From Myxococcales bacterium (lineage in GTDB: Bacteria > Myxococcota_A > UBA9160 > UBA4427), in contig JADFNE010000011.1 in NCBI GenBank assembly GCA_022563535.1, forward strand, positions 1 to 64,000: 64,000 nt of DNA. Direction: 5' to 3'. Made by a program: the position numbers and the translations under genes. Numbering within the stretch: the stretch's first letter is position 1; the number at the start of each line of letters is the position of its first letter. The notes under the pieces are model-generated. The model was not told the DNA's origin, did no database searches, and saw only the letters and a list, made by a program, of their open reading frames with translations. This document shows, piece after piece, positions 8,501 to 17,703 of this stretch.

Positions 8501-9772
8501 TCAGTCGTGCCATTTCTTGAGAATCAGACATGCATTGACGTCTCCGAACCCGAAGCCCGCTTTGACCAAGATTTCGAGATTGGACATTTCACCGCCCTGG
8601 TGCGGAATGGACGCTGCGAAGGGCTGAATTTCTGGGTGCACGTCTTCGCAGTTGATCGCCGGCTGCAGAAAACCGCCTTTCAACATCAAAATCGAGGCGA
8701 CGGATTCGATGCCTCCAGCGGCTCCGAGCGCGTGACCTATCAGGGACTTGGTCGCGGTGATCATCGGAAAGTCGTCAGGTGCTCGCGAGAGTCCCCGAGA
8801 CCAGGACGCCATCTCCTTCGGATCTGCCCCGGTTGCGGTGAGGTGACCGTTGATCGCGTCCACCTGACTGCCGTCGATCTTCGAATCGGCGAGTGCGGCT
8901 CGAATGCAGCGCCGGACGCTTTCGGGGTTGGGCGCCGTCATACTGCCGCCACCACGGTGGCCCCCGCAATTGACTGCAGAACCGAGTATCTCGGCGAAGA
9001 CCTCGGCGCCCCGCGCTTCCGCACTTTCGAGGCTCTCGAGCAACACGACCCCGGCTCCCGAGCCGGGTACGAAACCCGCGGCACTTGCACTCATGGGCCG
9101 AGACGCCTTTTCGGGCTCGTCGTTGTACTTGCGAGACAAGACCCGCATCGAGTCGAAGCCCGCCCAGATATAGTGACTTGCGGCTTCGGCTCCGCCGCAG
9201 AGCATGCGTTCGGCGAGTCCCAGGCGAATGCGTTCGTAGCCCATCGAGATGGCCTCGGTTCCGGTACTGCAGGCGCTCGAGTTCGTCGTCACTTGATTGC
9301 CGAGAGCGAGTTGCCCCGAAACCCGGGCTGAAATCCCGCTCGCCATCACCTGCTCTACCGCGGTCGACCCCAGGCGACGCACCTTCTTCTGATTGGTCAG
9401 GGGCACGACCTTTTCTGCCGTCGTGTCCATACCGCCGATGCCCGTGCCCAAGATGGCGCCAGAATCCCAATCAGTATCACTGTCTGGACCGGGAACCTCG
9501 AGGCCCGCACTCGTCCAGGCTTCGATCGACGCCAGGCTCGCATAGCGATGGCTCATGTTCATCGCCATCAGCTCGTCTTCGCCAAAGGTCGCAGCTGCGA
9601 GTTCGTCCACACCGACAGGCGTGCCCGCCACGTGACAGCCAAACTTCGCGTCAGCCATGACTTGCTGAAAGCGAATTCCAGAACGTCCTTTACGCAGGGC
9701 CATTTCGAATTCGCGGACGCCATTGCCGTTCGGGGCAATCACACCGAGTCCTGTGACTACTACTCTCCTCAT
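8501..9772 (-). CDS. Beta-ketoacyl-ACP synthase, FabF/FabB-like
   Basis: A 423-residue thiolase-fold condensing enzyme that extends acyl-ACP with malonyl-ACP. The nucleophilic Cys is in NSSACSTGTEA, the first His in NGHLTATGADP and the second in KSLIGHALGAAG, giving a complete Cys-His-His triad. The first His context differs from the usual HGTGT. The N-terminus RRVVVTGLGVIAPNG is typical. The ATG at 9772 forms an ATGA overlap with the stop of the FabZ-like gene, which fixes the start; an in-frame ATG at 9808 is less likely. With KASIII and the dehydratases it forms the elongation part of the operon. Confidence 0.92.
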   Translation of the reverse strand: MRRVVVTGLGVIAPNGNGVREFEMALRKGRSGIRFQQVMADAKFGCHVAGTPVGVDELAAATFGEDELMAMNMSHRYASLASIEAWTSAGLEVPGPDSDTDWDSGAILGTGIGGMDTTAEKVVPLTNQKKVRRLGSTAVEQVMASGISARVSGQLALGNQVTTNSSACSTGTEAISMGYERIRLGLAERMLCGGAEAASHYIWAGFDSMRVLSRKYNDEPEKASRPMSASAAGFVPGSGAGVVLLESLESAEARGAEVFAEILGSAVNCGGHRGGGSMTAPNPESVRRCIRAALADSKIDGSQVDAINGHLTATGADPKEMASWSRGLSRAPDDFPMITATKSLIGHALGAAGGIESVASILMLKGGFLQPAINCEDVHPEIQPFAASIPHQGGEMSNLEILVKAGFGFGDVNACLILKKWHD

Positions 9773-10242
9773 CTTGGAATTCCCATCCCGGACAGCACAC
9801 CCGAACACACCAGGGTGCCGTCGTCGAGTCTCATTTCGGCTTCGCTGCGGAGCTTCTTGCGACGGAAAAACATCTTGCGTGCCGTTGTCGTCACGCGATC
9901 CCCTGGCTTGACGATTCCCGAAAAATCCACGTTGGCATCCGTGAAAATGGTGAGGAGGTCCTTGACCTCTTCCGCAGAAAATTCAGCGGCGTACAGATAG
10001 ATACCAAATGCCACCACCGCGGCCTGGACCATGGATTCCACCAGGATCACACCGGGGGTTATGGGGTTGCCGGGGAAATGCCCGCGGTAGAAGTCAGCGT
10101 CTTCGCGAAAGGTGTACCGCGCGATGATGTGTTCGCTGTCGATTTCAATGATCTCGTCGATGAAGCGAAACGGTTCTCTTTGGGGAACTCTGGCGAGCAC
10201 CTCTTCATGGGTCAACAGATCAACCACCGTACATGCCCCCAT
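9769..10242 (-). CDS. FabZ-like 3-hydroxyacyl-ACP dehydratase
   Basis: A 157-residue hot-dog-fold protein. The motif YRGHFPGNPITPGVILVES contains the catalytic His and the downstream Glu of FabZ, which removes water from 3-hydroxyacyl-ACP. The C-terminus (MFFRRKKLRSEAEM) resembles FabZ strands. The ATG at 10242 overlaps fabG by 23 bases; a GTG at 10227, after a run of Gs, is an alternative that would shorten the overlap to 8. The operon also carries a FabA-type dehydratase, so two dehydratases with different chain-length or isomerisation roles may work together. Confidence 0.87.
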   Translation of the reverse strand: MGACTVVDLLTHEEVLARVPQREPFRFIDEIIEIDSEHIIARYTFREDADFYRGHFPGNPITPGVILVESMVQAAVVAFGIYLYAAEFSAEEVKDLLTIFTDANVDFSGIVKPGDRVTTTARKMFFRRKKLRSEAEMRLDDGTLVCSGVLSGMGIPR

Positions 10243-10948
10243 TTACATGCACTACGGTGCCGTTGATATAACTTGCCCGGGTCGCGAGAAAGGCAACCAC
10301 GTCCGCAACTTCCGCGGCCGTCCCCATTCGTCCCTGCGGAATCCGCGCGAGAATGCTCTGCTTGACCTCGTCGGGCAAATCATCGGTCATCTCTGTTTCG
10401 ATGAAACCCGGTGCCACTGAATTGACGAGGATGTCACGTCCCGCGAGTTCCTGGGCGAGGGACTTGGTAAACGCGTCGAGACCCGCCTTTACCATCGTAT
10501 ACGGGACCTGTCCGGGATTCCCGGTGTGGCCGACCACGCTCGAAATGTTCACGATGCGGCCCGACCCCTGGCGCAGCATGAAGCGCCGCAAGATCAACTT
10601 CGAGAGATACCAGGTACTCCGAGCCAACGCGGTCACCGAATCGTACTGCTCGAGATTCATCGCGAGTATCGGCGCGTTGACGTTGAAACCGGCGTTGTTC
10701 ACCAGCACATCGACCCGGCCCGCCGTCTGTTTGAGTTCCTTGATCATCCCGTCGATGGCGGTTGAATCGGACAAGTCGGCACGCAGACAAAAACTATCCG
10801 GTAGTTCGGCCAGCAGCTTCTGTGCCTTCTCCTCGCTCGAGCGATAGTGGATACCGACTCGAAAGCCCTCGGCAGCCAACTTCCTGCAACACGCCGCCCC
10901 AATGCCGGTGGCTCCACCGGTCACGAGCGCTACCAGGGCTTCACTCAT
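10220..10948 (-). CDS. fabG: 3-oxoacyl-ACP reductase, FabG-type SDR
   Basis: A 242-residue classical short-chain dehydrogenase. The NADP-binding TGGATGIG, the NNAG motif, the catalytic Ser in NISSVVG and YTMVK (Tyr-x3-Lys) are all present, and the ending NGTVVHVNGGMYGG is typical of FabG. It reduces 3-oxoacyl-ACP to 3-hydroxyacyl-ACP between the condensing and dehydrating steps. Its ATG overlaps the stop of the FabA-like gene by 4 bases (ATGA). Membership of this operon supports a fatty acid role rather than one of the many other SDR functions. Confidence 0.9.
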   Translation of the reverse strand: MSEALVALVTGGATGIGAACCRKLAAEGFRVGIHYRSSEEKAQKLLAELPDSFCLRADLSDSTAIDGMIKELKQTAGRVDVLVNNAGFNVNAPILAMNLEQYDSVTALARSTWYLSKLILRRFMLRQGSGRIVNISSVVGHTGNPGQVPYTMVKAGLDAFTKSLAQELAGRDILVNSVAPGFIETEMTDDLPDEVKQSILARIPQGRMGTAAEVADVVAFLATRASYINGTVVHVNGGMYGG

Positions 10949-11547
10949 CGGTCGTTCCTTCCGCCGTGTGCATTCTCAGAGGAGAGTGGATAGTCGGTAT
11001 AGGCGATGCCGGTAAACGTGCCGACCCGAGCTTTCTTGATCACGTAAATCTCTTCTCCGTCGACCAACACTCGAGCATCGCCCACCACCAGTGATGCTCC
11101 TTGCTTGCTGAGCAGGGTGTAGCGGCGAACGTCGACCTCGTAGCGCACCAACTTGTCGTGGGGGCGAATCTGTCCCAGGAATTCGACTTCCCCCACTCCG
11201 AGGGCGCGACCCGATCCGGGTCCTCCGCGCCAGGCGCAGTAGAAGCCGAGCAACTGCCACACCGCGTCGAGCCCGAGACAGCCGGGCTGAACCGGGTCGC
11301 CGTCGAAATGGCAGTGAAAAAACCAGTCGTCGAGTTTCACATCGCACTCGGCCACGATGCGGCCGCGCGCCTTGTCGGCTTCGATCAAGGTAATTCGCTC
11401 GAACATCATCATCGGCGGAGCTGGCAGCCGGGTTCGCAGAGTTTCGGGTGGATCCTTCACCAGACGACCGTATGCAAAGGCGAGTAACTCGTCCTTTGAA
11501 AAATGATCGCGGCCCATGAAGGCCTCGTAGGTCAGTTGGCCATTCAC
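10945..11547 (-). CDS. FabA-like 3-hydroxydecanoyl-ACP dehydratase/isomerase
   Basis: About 200 residues. The FabA signature is nearly intact: WFFHCHFDGDPVQPGCLGLDAVWQL, with the catalytic His in CHF and the Asp in GLDAVWQL, plus ALGVGEVEFLGQI. FabA dehydrates 3-hydroxyacyl-ACP and isomerises the trans-2 bond to cis-3, the entry to unsaturated fatty acids in anaerobic synthesis. I place the start at GTG 11547, which overlaps the KASIII stop (GTGA) and has AGGGG 8 bases upstream; an internal ATG at residue 11 would align with the E. coli start. Isomerase activity is inferred from resemblance to FabA rather than FabZ. Confidence 0.9.
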   Translation of the reverse strand: MNGQLTYEAFMGRDHFSKDELLAFAYGRLVKDPPETLRTRLPAPPMMMFERITLIEADKARGRIVAECDVKLDDWFFHCHFDGDPVQPGCLGLDAVWQLLGFYCAWRGGPGSGRALGVGEVEFLGQIRPHDKLVRYEVDVRRYTLLSKQGASLVVGDARVLVDGEEIYVIKKARVGTFTGIAYTDYPLSSENAHGGRNDR

Positions 11548-12548
11548 GCGTTCGTCCCCTCGGACATGCGTACCAGATAGCGTCCCCAGGTCAGGCCCGA
11601 GCCAACACCGACAAGTGCAATGTCGTCTTTGGGAAGCCACTTGTCCCAATTCATGGAAACCACCGAAACTCCACTGGCGGCACCGGTGTTGCCGTACCAG
11701 TCCACGTTGAAGTGATGAAACTCTTCCTTAATGTCGCACTTGCGACAGACGTTTTCGAGCATCCGCAGATTCGCTTGATGGCCGACAAAGTGGAAGTTGC
11801 GGTCATTTGCGACAAATTCGCTCTGGAGCTGTTGCAAGCCGGAGATCGTCCTCTTGATGGCAAACAGCTGAACCGAGCGACCTTCTTGATCGAAGAATCC
11901 GAGACGCGGGATGACGACCTTGCCGTGCCCCGAAGGATTTGATTCGAGGTTGCTTCCCGTGATCGTCGCGCGCCCGGGAACCCGCGCCGAGATCACCGCG
12001 GCAGCCGCAGCGTCTCCCCACAAAACGGCGCTGTTTCGATCGCTGTAGTCGACCGTGCGCGTCATCACCTCACTCGCCACGACGAGAACAAACTCCGGAA
12101 GCTTCTGCGGATCCATCATCGAAATCACCTGGATCGCAGCAAAGAAGCTCGTACAAGCGGATGCGATGTCCAGACATGGGGCTTCGATGCCCAGCAGATT
12201 TGCCATGCGCGCGGATTCGGCGGGGATCGCAAAATCTGGTGCGCAGCCACCCGCAATCACCATCCCAATCTGGTCGGCGCCAACCCCTGCCCGTTCCATC
12301 GCCATCGCGGCGGCGCGCCGCCCCATTTCGGCGTTCGAATACTCGGCGGCCTCCATCCCGACCCTGGGGTCCCGGTTGAGGGTGTCACGGAGATAGTCCA
12401 GCGGGAGCGAGGTCCGGCGGGAGCGAATTCCCACTCTATCCATGATCCAATCCTCGTTGGTCCCAATGTCCAGGGATTCGAGAAATTGATTGGTGATTTC
12501 GTTTTCTGGATGGAAATGACCCAATCCATGTAGATAGAGACTCAACAA
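11544..12548 (-). CDS. 3-oxoacyl-ACP synthase III-like (KASIII/FabH family)
   Basis: A 334-residue thiolase-fold enzyme with the KASIII triad: Cys in DIASACTSFF, His in FVGHQANLRML and Asn in WYGNTGAASG. KASIII enzymes start chains by condensing an acyl-CoA with malonyl-ACP. The N-terminal half has an extended insert (residues about 45-70), so the primer may differ from acetyl-CoA. The start is TTG at 12548 or 12545, with GGAG 4 or 7 bases upstream. It is the first gene of the operon running left to the window edge. It could prime ordinary fatty acids or a dedicated chain. Confidence 0.88.
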   Translation of the reverse strand: MLSLYLHGLGHFHPENEITNQFLESLDIGTNEDWIMDRVGIRSRRTSLPLDYLRDTLNRDPRVGMEAAEYSNAEMGRRAAAMAMERAGVGADQIGMVIAGGCAPDFAIPAESARMANLLGIEAPCLDIASACTSFFAAIQVISMMDPQKLPEFVLVVASEVMTRTVDYSDRNSAVLWGDAAAAAVISARVPGRATITGSNLESNPSGHGKVVIPRLGFFDQEGRSVQLFAIKRTISGLQQLQSEFVANDRNFHFVGHQANLRMLENVCRKCDIKEEFHHFNVDWYGNTGAASGVSVVSMNWDKWLPKDDIALVGVGSGLTWGRYLVRMSEGTNA

Positions 12549-12874
12549 CTTACTCCAGCGACCCCCTAGAGGGCTCGCTACGACTTTGGTCCGTAGGTGG
12601 ACTCAGAGTCACGGTTTTTCAACTACGGGGAGTATCCACGCCATGTTTCAGTGGCTCAGCGAACTCAGAAGCTAGCCAGATAATTAGACAGGGCTTCGCC
12701 ATTCACGTGCAAAACCCTGGGGCAACAAACCGTTTGTATAGTGGGCGATGCGGAACGAACCCCTCCGCCGACCCGCTCGTCGCGGGTGTTCGGGGGAGCC
12801 TACCACCACCGACCGGAAATTTCCTGTGTCCCCGGGGGATAATTGATCAGCGGGGCGAAGAGCAAGGGAAATCC
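12549..12874. other. Intergenic region upstream of the acyl-synthesis operon
   Basis: These 326 bases separate the DinG-like gene from KASIII and should hold the promoter of the acyl-synthesis operon. I see no convincing -35/-10 pair; TTGAAA on the minus strand near 12617 lacks a good partner. There are two short inverted repeats: GACTC-A-GAGTC near 12600-12610, and ACCCGC-tcgtc-GCGGGT near 12774-12790, which could be a weak terminator hairpin for the DinG-like gene but has no T-run. No gene is recognisable. Confidence 0.5.
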
Positions 12875-15688
12875 TCAAAGGGGCGAGCCTTGGCCCAATT
12901 TGATCTCCGCCAGCACCGACGGGAGCTGGTGGCGCCGAATCGCCCGGATTTTTGTGCCCCTGGGGAAAGCGTCTTTCAGGCGCCGAAAGTAGGCTCGGTC
13001 GGTTCGCGCATCCACGATCACCGTGATCCCGCGGTCAGTTTCGCTGCGGATCAAACGGCCGGACATTTGCTTGAGGTGCAGCAGCATTTTCCCCAGCGAC
13101 GCCCGACTGAACGGGTCCCCGCCCGATTCTCGAATCCGAAGCTCCCGCCGCTTGCGCAGTTCAGTCGGGACCTCGAACGGCAGCTTTTCGATCACGACCG
13201 CTTGCAACACGTCACCGGGGAGGTCGAGTCCCTGCCAGAAGGTTCGAGCCCCGAGCAGCACGGCCCCACTCCGGGACTTGGCAAAGCGCTCCACCAGCGC
13301 CGCCGGGTCGTCGACTGCGTAACGCGGCGTGAGGATTTCGATGCCCGTTCCTTCGAGAGCCGTATCGAGCAACGCCGCGACCTCGTGCATACGCTTCAGG
13401 CTGGTGAACAAACCCAAGGTCCGCCCGGTGAGTTCTTTGGCCAGGACCGCGAGCACCGCGGCAGTTTCGGAGGTCGTATCCTCGACCGGCTTGAGTGCCA
13501 CGACGCGCATGTTCTCGCCATAGGGAAACGGGCTTTCGACCGCGACTCGCTGGATCTTTTCACCTCCGCGTTCATCGATTTCGAGTTCTCCGAGGGACGC
13601 GAAAGCATCTCCAGCGATGAAGAGGCTGGCGGATACCGCTGCGAACGAATCGAGTGGATCCATGAAGCTCGCATGATATGAATCCGCTGGCGAGACGGGG
13701 CGGATCAGCAGGCGAAAGCGTTGTTGCGAACGTCCGAGCGACTCGAAAGACGAAACGTAATCCGGTGATCCCGCAAAGGCGGTGCGCAGCCCGTCGGCGG
13801 CGTCGCGAAGCTCGCCGATTGCGCGCTTGACCGGATCGTCGTCGTCGTCGCCACGATCTTCGTTTTTCGCGGGAGAGTGAAAGGCGTAGTCCGCAGCGTC
13901 GCGTTGCACCGCGAGGAGATCGGCTTGCCGGGCGATGCCGTCGATGTGCTGCGCCGCGAGCCGGGCAAACTCCGCGGCCTCCGGGTAGATGCGGTCGGGA
14001 TCTAGCGGCAGCTGCAACTCTCCATACTCGCTTGCGAGTCCCGTCACGGATTTTCCCAGGCCAATGAAATCGAGATCGATCTCGCGACGCCAGGCCACGA
14101 CATCGACCGCGACTTGCTTTCGCAAGCGAAGCGGCAGAAGCGGCTCTTCGCCCCGATCTGAGGGGCGCCCGAAAATTTCGTCAATGCGTTCCAGCACTTC
14201 GTCGGGGCTGATCAGTTGGGCGTATACGTCGTCCGCAACTCCCGCGACTTCGTGGGCTTCGTCCGCGACTACATGCGAAAATGTCGGGTAGTCGTTGGGC
14301 CAGCGAAGCAGGAGATCGTGATTTGCGACCACCAGATCCGCGCGGGACAGCGCAGCGCGCCGGGCGCCGAAGGGACATCCCGGCGTCTTGCCACACTCCT
14401 CGCGGCTGCAGTGTTCGGACCGCCTCGCCACCGACCGCGACTTCAGTTCGCGCAAGTTGGGATAGCGATGCAACAGGGCCGCGGGGAGATCGCCAATCTC
14501 GGCGTAGGGTCGCGTGCGCGCGCAAGCCAACAGGACCGCATAGGCGTAACGCTCTTCCGGGAATGAACCCATCTCGCGCCCTTCGTCCAATACGTCGGTC
14601 AGCCGACGTTCGCACGCATAGTTCCCGCGGCCCTTGATTGAAAGCGCGCGCAACTCCGGATAGCCGAAAAATCGCGCGGCCGCCGCAATGTCCTTGCGCA
14701 ACAACTGGTCCTGGAGGAGTTTCGTGCGCGTCGAGATCACCACCGGCCCGCGCTCTCCAGTCCTGCGCCGCGAAAGCGCAAAGGGAATTGCCGCGGCGAG
14801 GTAAGCGAGTGACTTCCCGACACCGGTTCCGCCTTCCAGGAGCAGCGTGCCGCAGCTTTCGAAGTTGCGAACGAAGTGGCGCGCGAGTTCGATCTGTTCC
14901 TTGCGAACCCGGTAGCCCGGGAAGTACTCCCGCCCCCGCGCTTCGTCCGCCAGCACACTGGCGATCGCGTCTTCGTCGAAAGGAACGGGTTCGTGGTTCG
15001 ACGGCGCGATCTGGATGAACTGATCGGGTGGGAGGTCTGGATCCGTGATCAAGGGACCACGCAACAAACGCAACCAGGGCGAGTCGGGTGCGTACCGATC
15101 CAGGGCGCGGCGCGCTACCAGGTAACGTTCCTCTCCCCGCTCTGCGCCGGACGCAATCGCGGCCAGCACTCGCCCGGTGTCGAGGGCGTCGGCGAGGGCG
15201 CGATGACGTTCTTCGCGCTCGAGCAACAAGCGAGTAAAGGAAGCCAAGCGCAGATCGGGCGCGTCTGGATGGGTCAGCGCAAGCAGGTCCTGGGTGTCGA
15301 GGAAGACAGCGTTCTTGAACTCTTTCGAGACGTAGCGCGTGAGGAAGCTGCGCTCGAACTCCGCGTTGTGTGCGATCAACACCCTGCCTTCGAGGGCGGC
15401 GGCTACGCGATAGCGAACTTCATTGAGACGCTTTGCTGCTTCGACGTCGCGATCTCGCAAACCCGTGAGACGTCGAATTTCGCTCGGCAGGGGCAGTCGC
15501 GGGCGAATTAGTCCGTCGAGCGCACGAACCTCGACTCTCGCCAGCGGAGCGGCCTCGGAGATCCCTCCGAACAGGTTCTGCGGATCGCTACCCGAGCCGG
15601 CAAGATCGAAAGTGAGGACACCGAACTCGAGAATCTCCGCCGACGAATCCGCGGGCAGGCCCGTGGTTTCGAGATCGACGATCGCCAT
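12875..15688 (-). CDS. DnaQ-like exonuclease fused to DinG/XPD-type helicase
   Basis: A 937-residue two-domain protein. Residues 1-180 are a DEDDh exonuclease (VDLETTGL, AHNAEFE, HRALADALD). The rest is a superfamily 2 DinG helicase with Walker A EGGTGVGKSLAY, the DEAH box (VVADEAHEVA) and a cysteine set (CERRL, then SEHCSREECGKTPGCPFG) that should bind a 4Fe-4S cluster. Near the end, ARTFWQGLDLPG and QMSGRLIRSETDRG match helicase motifs V and VI. Such fusions unwind and trim DNA intermediates in repair. The start MAIVDLETTG is abrupt; the frame stays open about 50 codons upstream without an ATG, GTG or TTG, so the start is slightly uncertain. It lies 124 bases after the ThDP enzyme gene. Confidence 0.92.
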   Translation of the reverse strand: MAIVDLETTGLPADSSAEILEFGVLTFDLAGSGSDPQNLFGGISEAAPLARVEVRALDGLIRPRLPLPSEIRRLTGLRDRDVEAAKRLNEVRYRVAAALEGRVLIAHNAEFERSFLTRYVSKEFKNAVFLDTQDLLALTHPDAPDLRLASFTRLLLEREERHRALADALDTGRVLAAIASGAERGEERYLVARRALDRYAPDSPWLRLLRGPLITDPDLPPDQFIQIAPSNHEPVPFDEDAIASVLADEARGREYFPGYRVRKEQIELARHFVRNFESCGTLLLEGGTGVGKSLAYLAAAIPFALSRRRTGERGPVVISTRTKLLQDQLLRKDIAAAARFFGYPELRALSIKGRGNYACERRLTDVLDEGREMGSFPEERYAYAVLLACARTRPYAEIGDLPAALLHRYPNLRELKSRSVARRSEHCSREECGKTPGCPFGARRAALSRADLVVANHDLLLRWPNDYPTFSHVVADEAHEVAGVADDVYAQLISPDEVLERIDEIFGRPSDRGEEPLLPLRLRKQVAVDVVAWRREIDLDFIGLGKSVTGLASEYGELQLPLDPDRIYPEAAEFARLAAQHIDGIARQADLLAVQRDAADYAFHSPAKNEDRGDDDDDPVKRAIGELRDAADGLRTAFAGSPDYVSSFESLGRSQQRFRLLIRPVSPADSYHASFMDPLDSFAAVSASLFIAGDAFASLGELEIDERGGEKIQRVAVESPFPYGENMRVVALKPVEDTTSETAAVLAVLAKELTGRTLGLFTSLKRMHEVAALLDTALEGTGIEILTPRYAVDDPAALVERFAKSRSGAVLLGARTFWQGLDLPGDVLQAVVIEKLPFEVPTELRKRRELRIRESGGDPFSRASLGKMLLHLKQMSGRLIRSETDRGITVIVDARTDRAYFRRLKDAFPRGTKIRAIRRHQLPSVLAEIKLGQGSPL

Positions 15689-15812
15689 CGCGCCGCAGTG
15701 TTCGAGCAGCGGCGCGAAACAATCCGCGTCAAATTCGAGTTCGTCGACGCCACACGGGCGTAAATCGAAACTGTCGTTCGATCCAGATTTGGCTTCGTTT
15801 TCTGCCCGGGAG

Positions 15813-17459
15813 TTAGACGTAGATTCCGCCCTTGAACTCTCGATCCTGTCGGATCATCACGTTGACGAGGGCGGGCTTTCCGGAAGCAGCGGCGCGCTCG
15901 AGAGCCGGCCGCAGCTCTTCGGGGCTTTCCACCAACTCACCGTGGCCGCCGAGCGCTTCGACGACCTTGTCGTAGCGAGTGCGGTTCAGGAGCGATCCGT
16001 CGAGCCGATCCCAACCCATCATCGCGCCCTGGGGTCGCATCATCTGCCCCCAGGCCCCATCGTTTCCGATTACGCCAATGATCGGCAGATCGAAACGCAC
16101 GGCTGTATCGAACTCAAAGCCATTGAGGCCGAACGATCCATCTCCGTAGATGATCACTACGCGCTTGTCGGGATGCGCGAGTTGTGCAGCCAGCGCAAAG
16201 GGCATGCCGACACCCAGGGTGCCGAGCGGTCCCGGATCCATCCACGCACCGCGCCCCTTCACGGGGATGATCTTCGCAGCAGTCGCGACGATGTCGCCAC
16301 CGTCGCCAATCACGATCGGTGCATCGAACGTGTCGAGCCAGTCCCGCACCTCGCGACACATTCGCTGGGGATCGACGGGCGACTCGTCGCTATTGAGTGC
16401 CGACTGGATCTTTGCTTCGGCGGCGTTCTCGAGTTCCCGCAGTTCATCACGGAAGGGAGAGAAGTCGAGCTTCAGGCCGCTGTTCTTCATCTCCTCGAGC
16501 AGTAGTTCGAAACTGCAGCCAAGATTGCCGACCAGCGGCACATCCGTCGCCCGGTTCTGCCCCATCAAGATGTTGTCCATGTCGAGCTGGATCACCTTGG
16601 CATCTTTGGGAATGCTCTTGCCAAAGCGCATGCGAAAGTCCAACAACGTGCCGGCCAACAAGATGCAGTCGGTCCTGGTGAGGGCTTCGCGGCGCGATCG
16701 GTTGAGGAACTCGGGCGAGTCATGGGGAACGCTTCCGCGTCCCATGCCGTTGCAGAAGGTCGGCATATGGATCTCGCTGATGAATGTGTTGAGCGAGTCT
16801 TCGGCCTGGGACCACTTGACGCTGGTTCCTGCCATCATCATCGGGCGCTCGGCCTTTGAGAGGAGCGCGAGGGCGTTTCGGATTTCTTCGCGGTCGGGCG
16901 AGATGCGCGGTGCCGTGGTGCGGATCCTCGGCACGATCACATTGTCATCGGCCACCTGGCCCATGAAGATGTCCATCGGAATTTCGAGGAATGCCGGGCC
17001 CGGGATTCCGGAAACCGCGTGGCGGATCGCCAGTTCGATGTATTCCGGAATCCGATACGACTCGTAGCACGCGTCTGCGTACTTGGTGATCGGACGCATT
17101 ACGCCGATGTGATCCATCTCCTGGAGGGAACCACGTCGCATGTTGTTGAACGGGCCCTGTCCACCAAATACCAGAATTGGCGAGTTGGCCCGCCAGGCGT
17201 TCGCAACGCCCGTTACGCCATCCGTGACGCCGGGTCCCGCTGTGATCGCCGCGACGCCTATCTTGCCAGGATTGCAACGCGCCCAGGCATCAGCGGCGTG
17301 AACGGCGGCCTGTTCATGGCGCACGTCTATGATTCGAATCCCCTCGTCGAGGCAACCCTCGTAGAGAGGCATGATGTGTCCACCTGAAAGGGTGAAGATG
17401 ACTTCCACGCCGGCCTGTTTTAAAGCCTTGGCGGCGAGCTGACCTCCGGAAAGCGGCAT
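15813..17459 (-). CDS. Thiamine-diphosphate enzyme, acetolactate synthase/2-hydroxyacyl-CoA lyase-like
   Basis: A 548-residue protein with the three-domain layout of the acetolactate synthase superfamily. The catalytic Glu is in VRHEQAAVHAAD near residue 48, the central domain has a Rossmann-like segment, and the ThDP motif GDGSFGLNGFEFD lies near 445. ThDP enzymes of this family join or cleave 2-keto or 2-hydroxyacyl substrates. No small regulatory subunit gene is adjacent, and the sequence looks nearer to oxalyl-CoA decarboxylase/hydroxyacyl-CoA lyase-type members than to IlvB, so a role in branched-chain amino acid synthesis is not assured. AGGAG 8 bases before the ATG supports the start. 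The substrate cannot be assigned. Confidence 0.85.
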   Translation of the reverse strand: MPLSGGQLAAKALKQAGVEVIFTLSGGHIMPLYEGCLDEGIRIIDVRHEQAAVHAADAWARCNPGKIGVAAITAGPGVTDGVTGVANAWRANSPILVFGGQGPFNNMRRGSLQEMDHIGVMRPITKYADACYESYRIPEYIELAIRHAVSGIPGPAFLEIPMDIFMGQVADDNVIVPRIRTTAPRISPDREEIRNALALLSKAERPMMMAGTSVKWSQAEDSLNTFISEIHMPTFCNGMGRGSVPHDSPEFLNRSRREALTRTDCILLAGTLLDFRMRFGKSIPKDAKVIQLDMDNILMGQNRATDVPLVGNLGCSFELLLEEMKNSGLKLDFSPFRDELRELENAAEAKIQSALNSDESPVDPQRMCREVRDWLDTFDAPIVIGDGGDIVATAAKIIPVKGRGAWMDPGPLGTLGVGMPFALAAQLAHPDKRVVIIYGDGSFGLNGFEFDTAVRFDLPIIGVIGNDGAWGQMMRPQGAMMGWDRLDGSLLNRTRYDKVVEALGGHGELVESPEELRPALERAAASGKPALVNVMIRQDREFKGGIYV

Positions 17460-17703
17460 TTGGGGGACTCCTCTCGTCTCTCTATCTATTCGTTTCCAGT
17501 TCAGTCCAGGGCTTGTTCGACTCCGGCATGGAACGCGATCTTGAGCACGGGGTCGGCGCGATACGCGCGCCGCACCTCGCAGCCGATCGAGCGATTGGGC
17601 GCGATGCGCGCTAAATCACGGTATCACCCCGGCGTCCCGAGCGTCAACGCCAACAACGCCAAGACGCCAATGAGTGGCCAACGAGGTCAACGAACTCGGG
17701 GCG

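Noticed and set aside
12774-12790. Intrinsic terminator after the DinG-like gene
   Set aside because: The stem is only 6 bases and no T-run follows on the minus strand.
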